Shown: positions 1 through 8,578 of the stretch, one piece after another
Layout of the letters: every line of letters starts with the position of its first letter
Numbering within the stretch: position 1 is the stretch's first letter
Origin: Amoebophrya sp. AT5.2
Taxonomy: Eukaryota > Sar > Dinophyceae > Syndiniales > Amoebophryaceae
Length of the DNA: 15,113 nucleotides
Direction of reading: 5' to 3'
NCBI GenBank assembly: GCA_005223375.1
Contig: RXOD01005245.1
Span: forward strand, 1-15,113
Notes under the pieces: model-generated
The model's database searches: none
What the model was told of the DNA's origin: nothing
Seen by the model: only the letters and a program-made list of their open reading frames with translations
Made by a program: the position numbers and the translations under genes

Positions 1-766
1 GCTTTTCTGGCTAGAAACGCGCGTCCTTGTGATGAGGCAAAAAAACCTCTAAAACAGACCAAAAAAGGGGGCGCCCGTTTTTTAAAAGATGCGCCTAACA
101 ATGCATTTTTTTGAGCCGTAACCCGTGCTTCTTCGCAGGGTGCCCCGACTTGGTCGTGCCGCCCTGGGCCGCCATTTTTCTTCGATGAAAGTAACTTTCT
201 CGCTATGTTCCGCCGCTATGAAAGTCGTATCTATAGCCAATTGGTACTCTGTAGGCCGTGACGGGATAGAAAGAACGAACAAGACGAAGAGAAACAGGAC
301 GCAAGCCGCATGGCCAGAGACTACGCCGGTGATCGAGAAGAGCCGAGCGTGAACTTCTTTAGTTGTGGCCAAGCATATAAAACTGGTCATTGTTGACATT
401 GTGGTGCTAAAGACAGATACACCTACGCTTTCGCTCCAAGTGGTTCGAACGCAATCTAAGTACATTGAGCGTGGCATTAAAGCACGGCCTCCTCGCGTTC
501 CGGAAGCCTGGGGCTTCCTGTCTAGATCGGGTTTTTCTCGCGAAAATGCTCTGTAACCAGCATCATTTTGTGAGTCATGTAAATAAATATATAAATTTGT
601 AGTTTATCATTCTTTCTCTGCAAAGAAAAGCGTACAACGGAAGGGATTGACATTGGTCAACATGCCAACCCCGTGTAATCTTTAGGTCTGTCAGCCCAAA
701 GTGCATTAATAAGCCGCAGCATTTGCATTGTCATTCATCTACAACTACATGCCAAACCCAGCGTTG
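1..766. other. Spacer downstream of the 759-residue gene; no supported gene
   Basis: This stretch lies beyond the stop codon of the neighbouring minus-strand gene. The longest ATG-started frame is on the minus strand (477 to 82, 131 codons). It contains one hydrophobic stretch around residues 55 to 71 (core VLFLFVLFVL), followed by an ordinary mixed sequence with a basic C-terminus. It shares the strand of the real genes, but competing frames overlap it on the plus strand, its composition resembles the spacers, and I recognise nothing in it. The AT-rich part at about 560 to 620 probably belongs to the 3' flank. I do not call a gene here. Confidence 0.5.
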
Positions 767-3046
767 TCATTCATCCCCCCCGCCAAACACGCTGCTTTCA
801 TGCCCCGACATTACCTTTCGCTGAATCAGCGTCGATAAGTCTTCTTCCTCCTTTTGTGCTGCTCCCTTCCGGTCCCGCGCATTTTTTCCTTTTCGCGAAC
901 GTGGGCGCCCAGTCGTGATGTTTCGACTGTCGTCAACGGCTGGAAGCAGGTTTTCCATCTCCAGCCTCTTTTGCGTCGCCGCTCGCCGGTCTGCTGCTTT
1001 TTGCTGCAGATCGCGGAAATACGCCGCGCTCGTTAACCTTGCGCCGTCCGAGGACGAGGAGAGTACGGCCGGCGAACCCGAATCCTGCTGTGCCCCCACG
1101 AGGTACTCGACCAAATTTCCCTCGTGAGGCTCCAGGCGACAACGGAAAACGTGGCCAATCTGGATCACCACGGGGCCGCTCGATGCCGGCACCTCGACGA
1201 CAGCAGGGTTAATCCGCTTCAGGAGCTGGCCCGCATCTTTGTTTGCTTCTGCTTCGTTTTTCGTCCCAGAAGCAAGATCAAGGAAAGCCGCGGCGCCGTT
1301 GACAATGATATCTGCTGCAGAGAGCTGTACGTCCAAGGATGCTGCATTGTTCGGACCTTTTCTTGTCACGGACTTGGAATTGGATTTGGGCCTGCTGTCT
1401 TGCTCCCCCGCCGAACTTTCGTCGTCCTCCAGGTCGATTACTTCATGTGTGTACTTGGGCTCAGACGACGCCCCGTTCGATTCGCGCTTCTTAGCCGCGG
1501 CAACCTCAGCGGCCACCTTCAGGAAGCTGGTTATGCGAAATTTTCGCGACCCTCTCTCTCCCGGTGTCTGCAGGCAGTCCACGCGAAGCGCCAAAGGCGG
1601 CAACAGTGGCAAGAACGCCGCGGTGGATCCAGATCTTCTATCGGCTCCAGACCCAGCATCAGCCTCAGCTTCACCTCCGCCCACTGCAGGAGCGCCCAGC
1701 TCCTTCAGCAGCAGCGAGCCAATGACCGCGTTCCCGTTTTTGAAGACGCCTATGCGCTTTTCCCCGACATTGAAAAACCACGGACTGGCTGCCCGGCAGT
1801 CTTCCAAGTGCTTCAGAAACTCCAGGCTCCGCTGCTTCAGGTTGGAGTGAACGGATGAGGATGAGGATTTGATGCCCTGGTGGTACTGCTCCACCGCGAA
1901 CCGGACACAATGCTTCGGCAGCTGCTTCAGCTCGTGCCGTACCTGGGGGGTCCACTTTTCCCGCTCGCAACACCGCTCCAGGTACTGCAACGTCGCCGCA
2001 CAGTCTTTTGCGTAAAACGTGTTGTCTGTAGTTGCCTTATTTTGCGGCATTTCCACTACCATTTTCTTTTTCACCTTCTCACGATCGTCCGCGGATGAAG
2101 ATGAAGATGAACCTGCGCCGGGTAAAAGCACCGGCAGCGCCGTCAGGACCAGCGGTACCGGCACCTCGTGGGGATCCTCCTTCGCACCTCCTCCAGGCAG
2201 GCCACCTCCTTCAGACGTCGGTATGACGGTTGGGTCGGGTAGCTCATCGAGGCTGAGTATTTGCTCCATTGCTTTTTTCGTCGACGCGGGTTTCTCGGTC
2301 TGTTTCTTCCTGCGCTTCTCGAAAGTCGCGAAGTCCTTCTTGCTCAGGTACTTCGCCCGGATGTCGCCGACGAGACAAGTGCTGGTGGCCTGCTGTAGCT
2401 CTTGCTCCTCGTGCTCTACTAGCTCTTGATGCTCCCCAACGCCAACCCCACACGCACTGGTGCCTCTACTGCGCTTGTTGCTGGTCTTCACCGCGGGAGC
2501 TGCGCCTCCAGTTGTGGCCGTCTCCTGAAGATGTGTAGCCGAGCTCGAGGACGAGGGAGCCGCCCCAGCCACCACCTGCTGTCCACCCCCGCCCCCCGAC
2601 GCCGCCGGATCCGTCGGCGGGAGCGGTAGTACTGTCCAGATCTCCGCATTGTTGGCCGGGTCTATCGTCGTCCATATCGGGAACACGTCGGAAGTTTCGC
2701 GGTCGAACTGGAACAAAATCGCTGTTGCCTGATCCCATATGTACAGGATCGGAAGTTCCTTTTGGTTTTGCTTTTGCTTGCCCTTGTCCTTCACGTCGTG
2801 CATCCCCTTTCTCTCTTCTAGCAGCTCCACGACGCGCAGAAAGTAGCTGCGGCTGGATTCGGGGTCGACGCTCCAGCAATTCACGGCGTCCTTGTACAAC
2901 TCGAGCATAGGATCCTTAGCAGCTCCACCCTCACGTAATTTTCGGTTTGGCCCGCCATCAGCTTCGCCACAAAACACGTCGGGGACGTCGTCGTCGCTGT
3001 CACTTCCGTCGCTGAGAGCGACGTTGGAGAGATGAGGGGCACTCAT
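767..3046 (-). CDS. Hypothetical, probably nuclear protein with SUMO-interaction motif (759 aa)
   Basis: This is a single uninterrupted frame from an ATG at 3046 to a stop at 767. No homologous family is recognised. The N-terminus is acidic with casein-kinase-2-like serines (SDGSDSDDD, about residues 12 to 20). Residues about 45 to 145 look folded (Trp, Tyr and Phe rich, with YIWDQATAILFQFD). A Gly/Ser/Ala-rich linker follows, then a basic nuclear-localisation-like patch at about 244 to 258 (KRRKKQTEKPASTKK). A second folded-looking part spans about 343 to 450 with several Cys. At 535 to 543 lies EVIDLEDDE, a close match to the known SUMO-interaction consensus (a V/I-rich core ending in IDL, followed by acids). 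A basic segment at about 713 to 730 precedes the end. Poly-Ser runs of 4 to 6 residues occur at about 165, 313, 394 and 663. There is no signal peptide or membrane span. Inference: a SUMO-linked nuclear scaffold or regulator. The coding call is strong; the function is weak. Confidence 0.8.
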   Translation of the reverse strand: MSAPHLSNVALSDGSDSDDDVPDVFCGEADGGPNRKLREGGAAKDPMLELYKDAVNCWSVDPESSRSYFLRVVELLEERKGMHDVKDKGKQKQNQKELPILYIWDQATAILFQFDRETSDVFPIWTTIDPANNAEIWTVLPLPPTDPAASGGGGGQQVVAGAAPSSSSSATHLQETATTGGAAPAVKTSNKRSRGTSACGVGVGEHQELVEHEEQELQQATSTCLVGDIRAKYLSKKDFATFEKRRKKQTEKPASTKKAMEQILSLDELPDPTVIPTSEGGGLPGGGAKEDPHEVPVPLVLTALPVLLPGAGSSSSSSADDREKVKKKMVVEMPQNKATTDNTFYAKDCAATLQYLERCCEREKWTPQVRHELKQLPKHCVRFAVEQYHQGIKSSSSSVHSNLKQRSLEFLKHLEDCRAASPWFFNVGEKRIGVFKNGNAVIGSLLLKELGAPAVGGGEAEADAGSGADRRSGSTAAFLPLLPPLALRVDCLQTPGERGSRKFRITSFLKVAAEVAAAKKRESNGASSEPKYTHEVIDLEDDESSAGEQDSRPKSNSKSVTRKGPNNAASLDVQLSAADIIVNGAAAFLDLASGTKNEAEANKDAGQLLKRINPAVVEVPASSGPVVIQIGHVFRCRLEPHEGNLVEYLVGAQQDSGSPAVLSSSSDGARLTSAAYFRDLQQKAADRRAATQKRLEMENLLPAVDDSRNITTGRPRSRKGKNARDRKGAAQKEEEDLSTLIQRKVMSGHESSVFGGGDE

Positions 3047-4868
3047 GATTCCTTTTCACTGAGCTGACGTGGATGATAAAGTCATGATCATCTGGTGGTA
3101 TGGGTCAGAAAACAAATCGCAACACTCGATCTCAAAGCAAGAAAGGCAAACTGTTGAGTCCAGTGGTACCTACGACTACGGAAAGTTATGGATATTTTTT
3201 TATGAGTGAGAGCAGTCGTGAGCTCATGCTCTTGCAATGACAGAGTCGGTGTCGCCTGCGCCAAATTTCTCGGCTAATAACAGTATCTGTATCCATCTCC
3301 TTTTATTCCTTCGTTCTTGTTTTTCATCTCCCAAGAGATATTAGAACTTTGTTACGCACGGGGAGGCTGCGGCTCACCTACACGCTAGCACGTACTAACT
3401 TATGATGTTGTATGATCAGGAATCAGAGCCCTTCCCGGATCTATCAGAGACACATTTGCAGGAAAAGGGGGAAGAGATCTTCTTCTTCACTCTCTTCCGT
3501 GTAGATCAGGCACATGGACATGTTAAATGGCGTGGCCGTGGAAAAACCGAACTGCTCGCCGCTCGACCGTGAGGATGAGCGGAGGACGAGACACGTGGAG
3601 ATTCTAACTTTCGTGAATTAAGCACGGCAGCCAAATTGAACAATCTGAAGCATCTTCTTGGTAGGTTCGACAAATTATTTTTTACACGACCGCCCACGCC
3701 CTAAGGCCAGAGACCACGAAAAACCCTTACTTTTTTTTTTAAGTTATGGCTTAGATACCGCTACCGCATCTTCTTCAGGCACATGGATGCACATTTGTAC
3801 TTCTCCTCGGTTTGAAGAAAATGCTTCCATGTTCACCACCACTCAGTCCAGAACTGTCCCTGTGCGTGCGCTCAGAAGTGAAAGAAAGTCGGTGCCGGAA
3901 TGCGCCACCCGACATGGTATTTTCTTCCATATTCCATGCCCACGAACCTTCTAGAAGCACGAATGTATCTGTTATGATTATGAAAGAATATGAATATGCT
4001 GTTGGTTGCGCCGTCGAATCCAAGTTTCCTCGAGTACGACCTCCTGCAACCAAACCCAAGAGCGCAGCAGCAGCGCCTACGTACTACAACGCCAAGTGTC
4101 AGCATGGTCGTGGACATCTCGCATGACCTTCCCGTCTCCCCACCGTATTTTGGTCCGTGAACTTAAGTACCCTTATTTAAGCCTAACCGAAACCGCTTGG
4201 GACTACATGTTGCCCCCCAGCACCTACCGAGGAAAGAAAGGCTTCGAGTGTGGCGTAAAGTCAGGTATGAAATAATGGCTCAGTATGTCATCGATCTTGA
4301 TGTATTTCTATTTCAATGACGAGCTTGTACATCACGACGCTGACGGCTTGCGGATCCCTGGATGCTGTCTCTAGTACTACATTCGGGCGGGATGTCATTC
4401 TTCTACTTCTTCTTTATCTTTCCTTTTTGTTGTTTTCAATTAAGTCTCGGTCGAGCTCGAGGCTTGCAGTATACCTAGCTACGTCAAAAAACTCATACTC
4501 AAAACGATGATAAAGACAAAGCGCGTTGCTCTTTCTGAGCAAAACCAGGTCCAGGAGGACGCCATCTACCTTATCCTTACTTCTAACTTAGGCCAAAACA
4601 ACGACAACTACAAGTCCTTGAAGACCTGAAAAAAAGCTTCCACGACTTCTTCTAGCTACTTTCAGTGTAGTTAGTGTTAGATAGTGTTCGAGAAATCTAG
4701 CGTGCACGTGCAGGTGCACCGAAGATGCAACGGGTCCTTTTTTTTGTCCCTATGCCACTCCCACCAGTCCCTCTTTCTTCCATTGTTTGATGAAAGTGAA
4801 AACAATAAACAAGAAGCGGACGAGCTCGAAGTCGTCACCATTCCATTGTCGTCCTCCGCTTGAGAAAA
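3047..4868. other. 1.8-kb spacer; nothing supported
   Basis: This is the gap between gene A and the 759-residue gene. Several frames of 60 to 104 codons overlap on both strands around 3650 to 4280. Three different frames are open over the same bases, which points to chance scarcity of stops. None has a recognisable domain, a convincing start, or the GC-rich composition of the accepted genes. The stretch holds AT-rich and T-run segments (for example 3730 to 3740 and 4738 to 4745). It should contain the 3' end of the gene A transcript and the 5' leader of the 759-residue gene, but I cannot place either. Confidence 0.5.
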
Positions 4869-5300
4869 TCAATATTCCCCAGAATCGAGAACATCTTCCT
4901 CGCCGGCCCGGATGATCACTGCCGGCTGCGGCGCCGGCGCGTAGACGAAATTCGGCGCCGCAAACGCTGGCGCGGTTGTGACCACTGTGGGAACCGGGGG
5001 CGGCGGCGCCACATGGTGGTGCACCACGTGATTGGTTCCACCCCTCCTCATCTCCGGCACTTCAGCCGCACGATCCTGTCTGCAGCAGCACGAAACGCAA
5101 CCCCAGATGCTGAGGCCGAGGATCAGGCCAAAGGCCAAGACACCAAGCACGATCCAGAGCACGAGAAGGCTCGCCGCCCGGTTGATCTGGCGAGCGACAC
5201 GCACGGCCTCCGCCTGCTCCACGTGCGCGAAAATCAGAAACGCGACCTGAAACAGCAGCCGCAGTTTGCTGTGGGAGCTCCTGCTGGAAGAGGTTGCCAT
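4869..5300 (-). CDS. Gene A: small single-span membrane protein with VVY/AGE tail (143 aa)
   Basis: The first in-frame ATG is at 5300; the upstream part of the frame begins at a TTG and is not used. Residues 13 to 32 form a hydrophobic N-terminal segment after a basic Ser-rich start, with a plausible signal-peptide cleavage site after QAEA (residue 32). Residues 45 to 68 are a strong membrane span, closing with Cys 68, 71, 72 and 73, which are likely palmitoylation sites. The tail has a His patch (VVHHHV), a poly-Pro run, then repeat-like blocks starting VVT, FVY and VII, then AGEED and a C-terminal GEY. If the first segment is cleaved, the exterior part is only about a dozen residues; if not, the protein is a two-helix hairpin. 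The tail aligns with those of genes B and C, so the three are taken as paralogues. No known family is recognised and the function is unknown. No intron is needed. Confidence 0.75.
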   Translation of the reverse strand: MATSSSRSSHSKLRLLFQVAFLIFAHVEQAEAVRVARQINRAASLLVLWIVLGVLAFGLILGLSIWGCVSCCCRQDRAAEVPEMRRGGTNHVVHHHVAPPPPVPTVVTTAPAFAAPNFVYAPAPQPAVIIRAGEEDVLDSGEY

Positions 5301-6843
5301 TTCCTCGTCCACGCCTCGAGCAGCTTGTGGCCGATCGGTCAATAATTAAACGGCCCTGACTTTTTTAGATGAAAAACAAAAACGGGAGCGGAGAAGATGA
5401 AGCTGTCGCGGGCGGCGGAGGTGGTCGTCGACGTCCCAGCAGTGTAAATGTTTTATGCAAGTTAGTACAACTTCGCCAATAGCGGCAGAAGCGATGTCAG
5501 TGTCGCGCCTGATGTAGCGATATTTCTGGTGTGAGTCTGCTTGTCCAGGTTTTGACGTATCTGTATCAGTTGTATGAATAGTACCGTACGTAAGAGTTTT
5601 AGTCGTGGACTTGAGTGGATGTCGATGGCAACCTTGCTTGAAATGAGTTTCTTCGCAGCCAAACAAACCTGGGATTTGACGAGTAAGTGGGGTCGCGGTG
5701 GCGGGTCAACGAGTAAGTAGAGAGCGGCTACGGCTGCAACGCGAAAGAACCTCCGATCTACTTTAGCGAAGCTGCATAAAAAGCAACTACTTATGTAGGC
5801 AACTACAAACATACACGATGATCTTCCGTCAAAATTGCAACGATTAACAGATCGCTTCTCTGACGACATGAAGATCTTCTGAAGAACGTCACCACCAAGT
5901 ACGTTTATTCGATTCATTTCAACAAGATCAGGATCACTATATTTATACCACAGTCGGAATGATTATGATGTCAATTATGTAGTTGATCGGTGCAGAGAAG
6001 ATGCCTCGTCGTAGGCGAGCACTCGTCCGGTGACCCTCATTCTTGCAGCAATAAACAAACACATTCAACAGGCATACGACCAAGGGATCAGTTAGTGCTG
6101 ACGGCCACCTCCAACCGCAACAGCAGGTCGTGTCCATTGCTTGGCGCAGCGTTTCGGGCGGTAGAGGTAGTTGTCGCTGCAGTAGACTGAACCTCGTCGT
6201 TATAAGTAAATAAAATACTGATATTGTCGGTCGCAACAAGGGCAAGTATTTTTTATTTTATTCTCAAGGTACGGCCCGCCAGGAGCTTTATTTGGACGTG
6301 CTCCTTACTGTCATCTCTGAAACACTTTCTGAGAAACCTAAACAAAACTCATCACTAATTCTACAGTCTAAAGGGACGGCAGAGATCTGCCGATGACTAT
6401 GTATATTACGTAGCACTTTAATGATTTTATTCACAATTGCGGCAACTCGATGACTTCACAACGAGCCCTGCCGTCTCCGTCTGTGTCTGACTGACATCAA
6501 AAATTTGGTACCGGCCTCTTTGCCTACCTCTTGTTCGTTGGATAGTACAAGTACAACTCAAACCAAAATAAACGGTTTCCAATAGCGGTCATCATGTATG
6601 TTTGTAAGGAAGATAGGTGTTGGTACATGCAGCTGTGTCACTGACGCTGTCAGTCGTTTGTTGCTAATAGATCAAATCATCAACATCAAGAAAAATCATC
6701 GAGCTCCTACATTAGATCCAGTATCTACTGATGTTTCCCCAACCGAAACCCCAAGTTCTTGATCATCTTGATCTCCAGCAGCACGCTCATCCCGACGATC
6801 AACGTCCGGATCTGCAGGTACCTGTTAAAAGTAAAACAAGTCT
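5301..6843. other. Spacer between gene B and gene A; nothing supported
   Basis: Minus-strand frames at 5917 to 5462 (151 codons) and 6245 to 5943 (100 codons) are the longest open stretches. The first has no coherent pattern. The second contains a short hydrophobic run ending in Tyr-Cys-Cys (about 6090 to 6040), which superficially resembles the end of the gene B membrane span. It lacks the following VVY repeats and AGE tail, so I do not count it as a family member. The rest is AT-richer sequence without recognisable features. The 3' end of the gene B transcript and the promoter or leader of gene A must lie here. Confidence 0.45.
5356..5400 (-). promoter_or_regulatory. Possible 3' splice acceptor in the leader of gene A
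   Basis: On the minus strand a pyrimidine-rich run (5400 to 5371, with CTTCTCCGCTCCCG and T-runs) is followed by AG at 5361-5360 and again at 5357-5356, about 55 to 60 bases before the ATG. This fits either trans-splicing of a spliced leader, as known in dinoflagellates, or an ordinary leader intron. No transcript evidence is available here. Confidence 0.25.
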
Positions 6844-7035
6844 CTACACGTCGAATTCCGAGTCCTCGTCGTCTTCGCCCGCGGTAACGACCACCGTGGG
6901 GCCTGGCGCCGCCTGGGTGTACACCACCGGAGCCGCCGGTTGCTGCACGTAAATCACCTCGGTCTCGGCGGGCACGTAGGCCGGCCGAGTACAGCAGTAC
7001 ACAATCAGGACGAATAGTATGACCGCTACCAGCCA
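6844..7035 (-). CDS. Gene B, terminal exon: membrane span plus VVY/AGE tail (63 codons and stop)
   Basis: The minus strand shows a good 3' splice site: a pyrimidine-rich stretch (GATTTGCTTCTTGCTTAG) ending at 7036. An open frame follows at once. Residues 1 to 15 of the exon are the membrane span (WLVAVILFVLIVYCC), ending in two Cys. The tail then has blocks starting VIYVQQPAAP, VVYTQAAPGPT and VVVTAGE, an acidic run EDDEDSE, and a C-terminal FDV. This matches the tails of genes A and C block for block, which is why I accept an exon that lacks its own start codon. The upstream part (signal peptide and exterior domain) must lie to the right, before 9557, because gene C ends there. Function unknown. 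The exon boundary is inferred from the acceptor and the phase-0 frame. Confidence 0.7.
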   Translation of the reverse strand, partial: WLVAVILFVLIVYCCTRPAYVPAETEVIYVQQPAAPVVYTQAAPGPTVVVTAGEDDEDSEFDV

Positions 7036-7613
7036 CTAAGCAAGAAGCAAATCAACGATGGTCCCGGTCGTCCGCGTGGTCCGTCTCCGTGACGCGAGCT
7101 AGTAGCTATGATCTTCATCACACCAGACACATCAGAGTGTGTTGAGAGACAAAGAGGATCATAATTTTGCCCCCCATCTAAGTCTTTCCTGTTGGCGATG
7201 GGTATGGGAGGAGGCCGGAACCGAGGGACAAGAGGTTGCCTGCGAGCGTGAGCGAGCGAGCAGGAGCACGAGCTGCAGGTGCAGCTAAGTCGGCGCTATT
7301 ACGCGAAACGACAACGAGAACGAGATGAGCGACCAGTGCGAGCTAGTACTTTCTTGAGTATATTATTAGCCCGGAGATATTCTAGTTCATCTACAGAAGG
7401 AGAAAAACAACGCGTACGCGGCATCGGCCCGTTTAACCTGAGGGCAGCAGCAGGACGCGCTGCAAGTAGGGGCTGCAGGGGGGGCACCTAGTAAATATTA
7501 AATACTTCTTTAGCAGCTGGAGAGTGTTCATAATCGCGGTGATGACGATGATGGTCGGAAAGGTGATCACCGCCCACAGCCAGTGACTAGCCGGGTCGTG
7601 ATGGCGGTAGTAC
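7036..7613 (-). other. Candidate intron of gene B
   Basis: The acceptor at 7037-7036 is good. The donor is uncertain: GTACTACC at 7613 (phase 0, giving a 578-base intron) or GTGATC at 7570 (phase 0 in a different frame, giving 535 bases). Either keeps the terminal exon in frame. The interval contains a perfect 16-base palindrome at 7271 to 7286 and a minus-strand frame around 7487 to 7299 that has no recognisable content. Confidence 0.35.
7271..7286. repeat. Perfect palindrome AGCTGCA-GG-TGCAGCT
   Basis: The seven-base arms are exact reverse complements around a two-base centre. It lies in the presumed gene B intron, just after a GAGCGAGCGAGCAGGAGC purine-rich stretch. It may have no function; short palindromes of this kind occur by chance. 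Confidence 0.5.
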
Positions 7614-7706
7614 CACTCGAGCTCCAGCAGCATTTTCGCAGCTGGTGATGTTGGTGTTCTCTTGCTCGAGGTCGAGGATCACGTAGACTTCGTTGCACGA
7701 CTTGCA
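7614..7706 (-). CDS. Candidate penultimate exon of gene B (Cys-containing exterior domain)
   Basis: After a TAG at 7709-7707 that could serve as acceptor, a minus-strand frame reads 31 codons. It contains CKSCNEVYVILDLE, then NIT (a possible N-glycosylation site), then SCEN, and ends before a GTACTACC donor at 7613. Joined in phase 0 to the terminal exon, the membrane span starts two codons later. Three Cys just outside a membrane span fit the plan of this family. Against it, the acceptor has a poor pyrimidine tract, and an overlapping frame (7645 to 7571, with WYYRHHDPASHWLWA) is equally open and also ends at a phase-0 GT. Only one of the two can be right. Confidence 0.3.
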
Positions 7707-8142
7707 CTATTTTTGAGTCTGTTGAGCTTGAGTTTTTTGGTGAAGAAAGATGATGTGTGTCGTTGTAAATGTAAAAGGCAACTTGCTGCTCTTCGAGAGT
7801 TTTTTCCCGATGTTCTCGACGAGTGTGGCTCTGGTGTGAGTGCAACAAGGTGGGCGAAAGCGGTGGAGCTTACGCTGTTCCTTCTGTGAAAATGATTAAG
7901 TATCGGGGGATCTACTTCATGAAGGGCGGTATTTTAACGTCATCAAGATGAATCCAAATCCATCGCAGGAAGATATAAGTACCTTTTGACCGAATCACTT
8001 TTTCTTTTGTTCCACGACGCAACGGGTGGACAACGACAGGCAGCTCAGACAGACGAAGAGCGTGTTGTACCCGTACCGAATCACTGGCGGACAGCTCTTC
8101 CAAAGTGACGAAAACCGAACGGAAGTCAATGTCAAGAAGAGT

Positions 8143-8578
8143 TCACAACAGCAACCGAAGTTTGTTCGTAGTGTTCGTCGACGAGGAGACGAGCAAGTGC
8201 AACACGCAATCAGAGCCGGGGGACACGAAGAGTGAACTCATGGAACCACGTCGGCCTCTCGCTGGACGCGGCTGGGCGTAGACGTAGAGGTTCGTCTTCA
8301 TCCCGCTCGGATTTGTTTCTAATATGGTGCACTCAACAATGTGGGGATGTCCTTCTAAAAGTGTGCTGTCGTACTCGTTCGGGGAGATGTAGATGTACTA
8401 GAGGTGTGCGTTTTTCGAAGCGATCACCTTCAGGTTGTCCGCCTCAATTCTCCCGGAGAGCGTGAAGCTGAAGTGTAGAAAAGTGGATCAGGATCAGCAG
8501 CGTCAACGAGCCGGCGCCTCCTAAAGCTTGCTCGCGACTCGGAGTCGCCGATAGAGGCAGGCAAGCTTTAATATTCAT
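8143..8578 (-). pseudogene. Possible first exons of gene B, or a decayed relative, with shifted frame and in-frame TAG
   Basis: On the minus strand a pyrimidine-rich run ends in AG directly before an ATG at 8578. That frame reads 43 codons and includes a signal-like hydrophobic segment (SLTLLILIHFSTLQLHA). A neighbouring frame continues at about 8470 with FTLSGRIEADNLKVIASKNA, meets TAG at 8400-8398, and goes on open as YIYISPNEYDSTLLEGHPH and further until a TGA at 8143. To be one protein this needs a one-base frame change plus removal of the TAG. A CAG acceptor at 8468 and a GTGATC...CTCTAG segment (8427 to 8398, only 30 bases) could be splice signals, but 30 bases is very short for an intron. 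It could equally be a pseudogene or chance. Confidence 0.25.
8522..8570. repeat. Nested inverted repeat (10-base outer arms, 7-base inner arms)
   Basis: TAAAGCTTGC at 8522 to 8531 is exactly reverse-complementary to GCAAGCTTTA at 8561 to 8570. Inside, GCGACTC (8534 to 8540) is exactly reverse-complementary to GAGTCGC (8542 to 8548) around a single G. The whole 49-base unit can form a hairpin within a hairpin. It lies just inside the candidate first exon that starts at 8578. It could be the footprint of a small mobile element or a structured RNA element. Confidence 0.6.

Noticed and set aside
82..477. 131-codon minus-strand frame with one hydrophobic stretch
   Set aside because: Right strand, but no tail, no signal peptide, overlapping open frames on the other strand and spacer-like composition. 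It could be real, but the evidence is too thin.
1124..2429. Long plus-strand frames (244, 203 and 136 codons)
   Set aside because: They lie opposite the 759-residue gene, whose GC-rich codons leave few stops on the other strand. They show no domain, signal peptide or consistent composition.
3775..4126. Overlapping frames of 81 to 104 codons in the large spacer
   Set aside because: Open on both strands at once, no recognisable content, no coding-like GC rise.
4700..4720. GTGCAC repeats (GTGCACGTGCAGGTGCAC)
   Set aside because: A short low-complexity palindromic run with no partner elsewhere in the window.
4869..5300. Homology of gene A to animal Shisa-like or similar single-span proteins with Cys clusters and Pro-rich tails
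   Set aside because: The plan is similar, but there is no conserved spacing of ectodomain Cys and no PPxY motif; the likeness is probably convergent.
5943..6245. Hydrophobic run ending Tyr-Cys-Cys, resembling the gene B membrane span
   Set aside because: No VVY repeats or AGE tail follow, and no splice sites link it to one. The likeness is a handful of residues.
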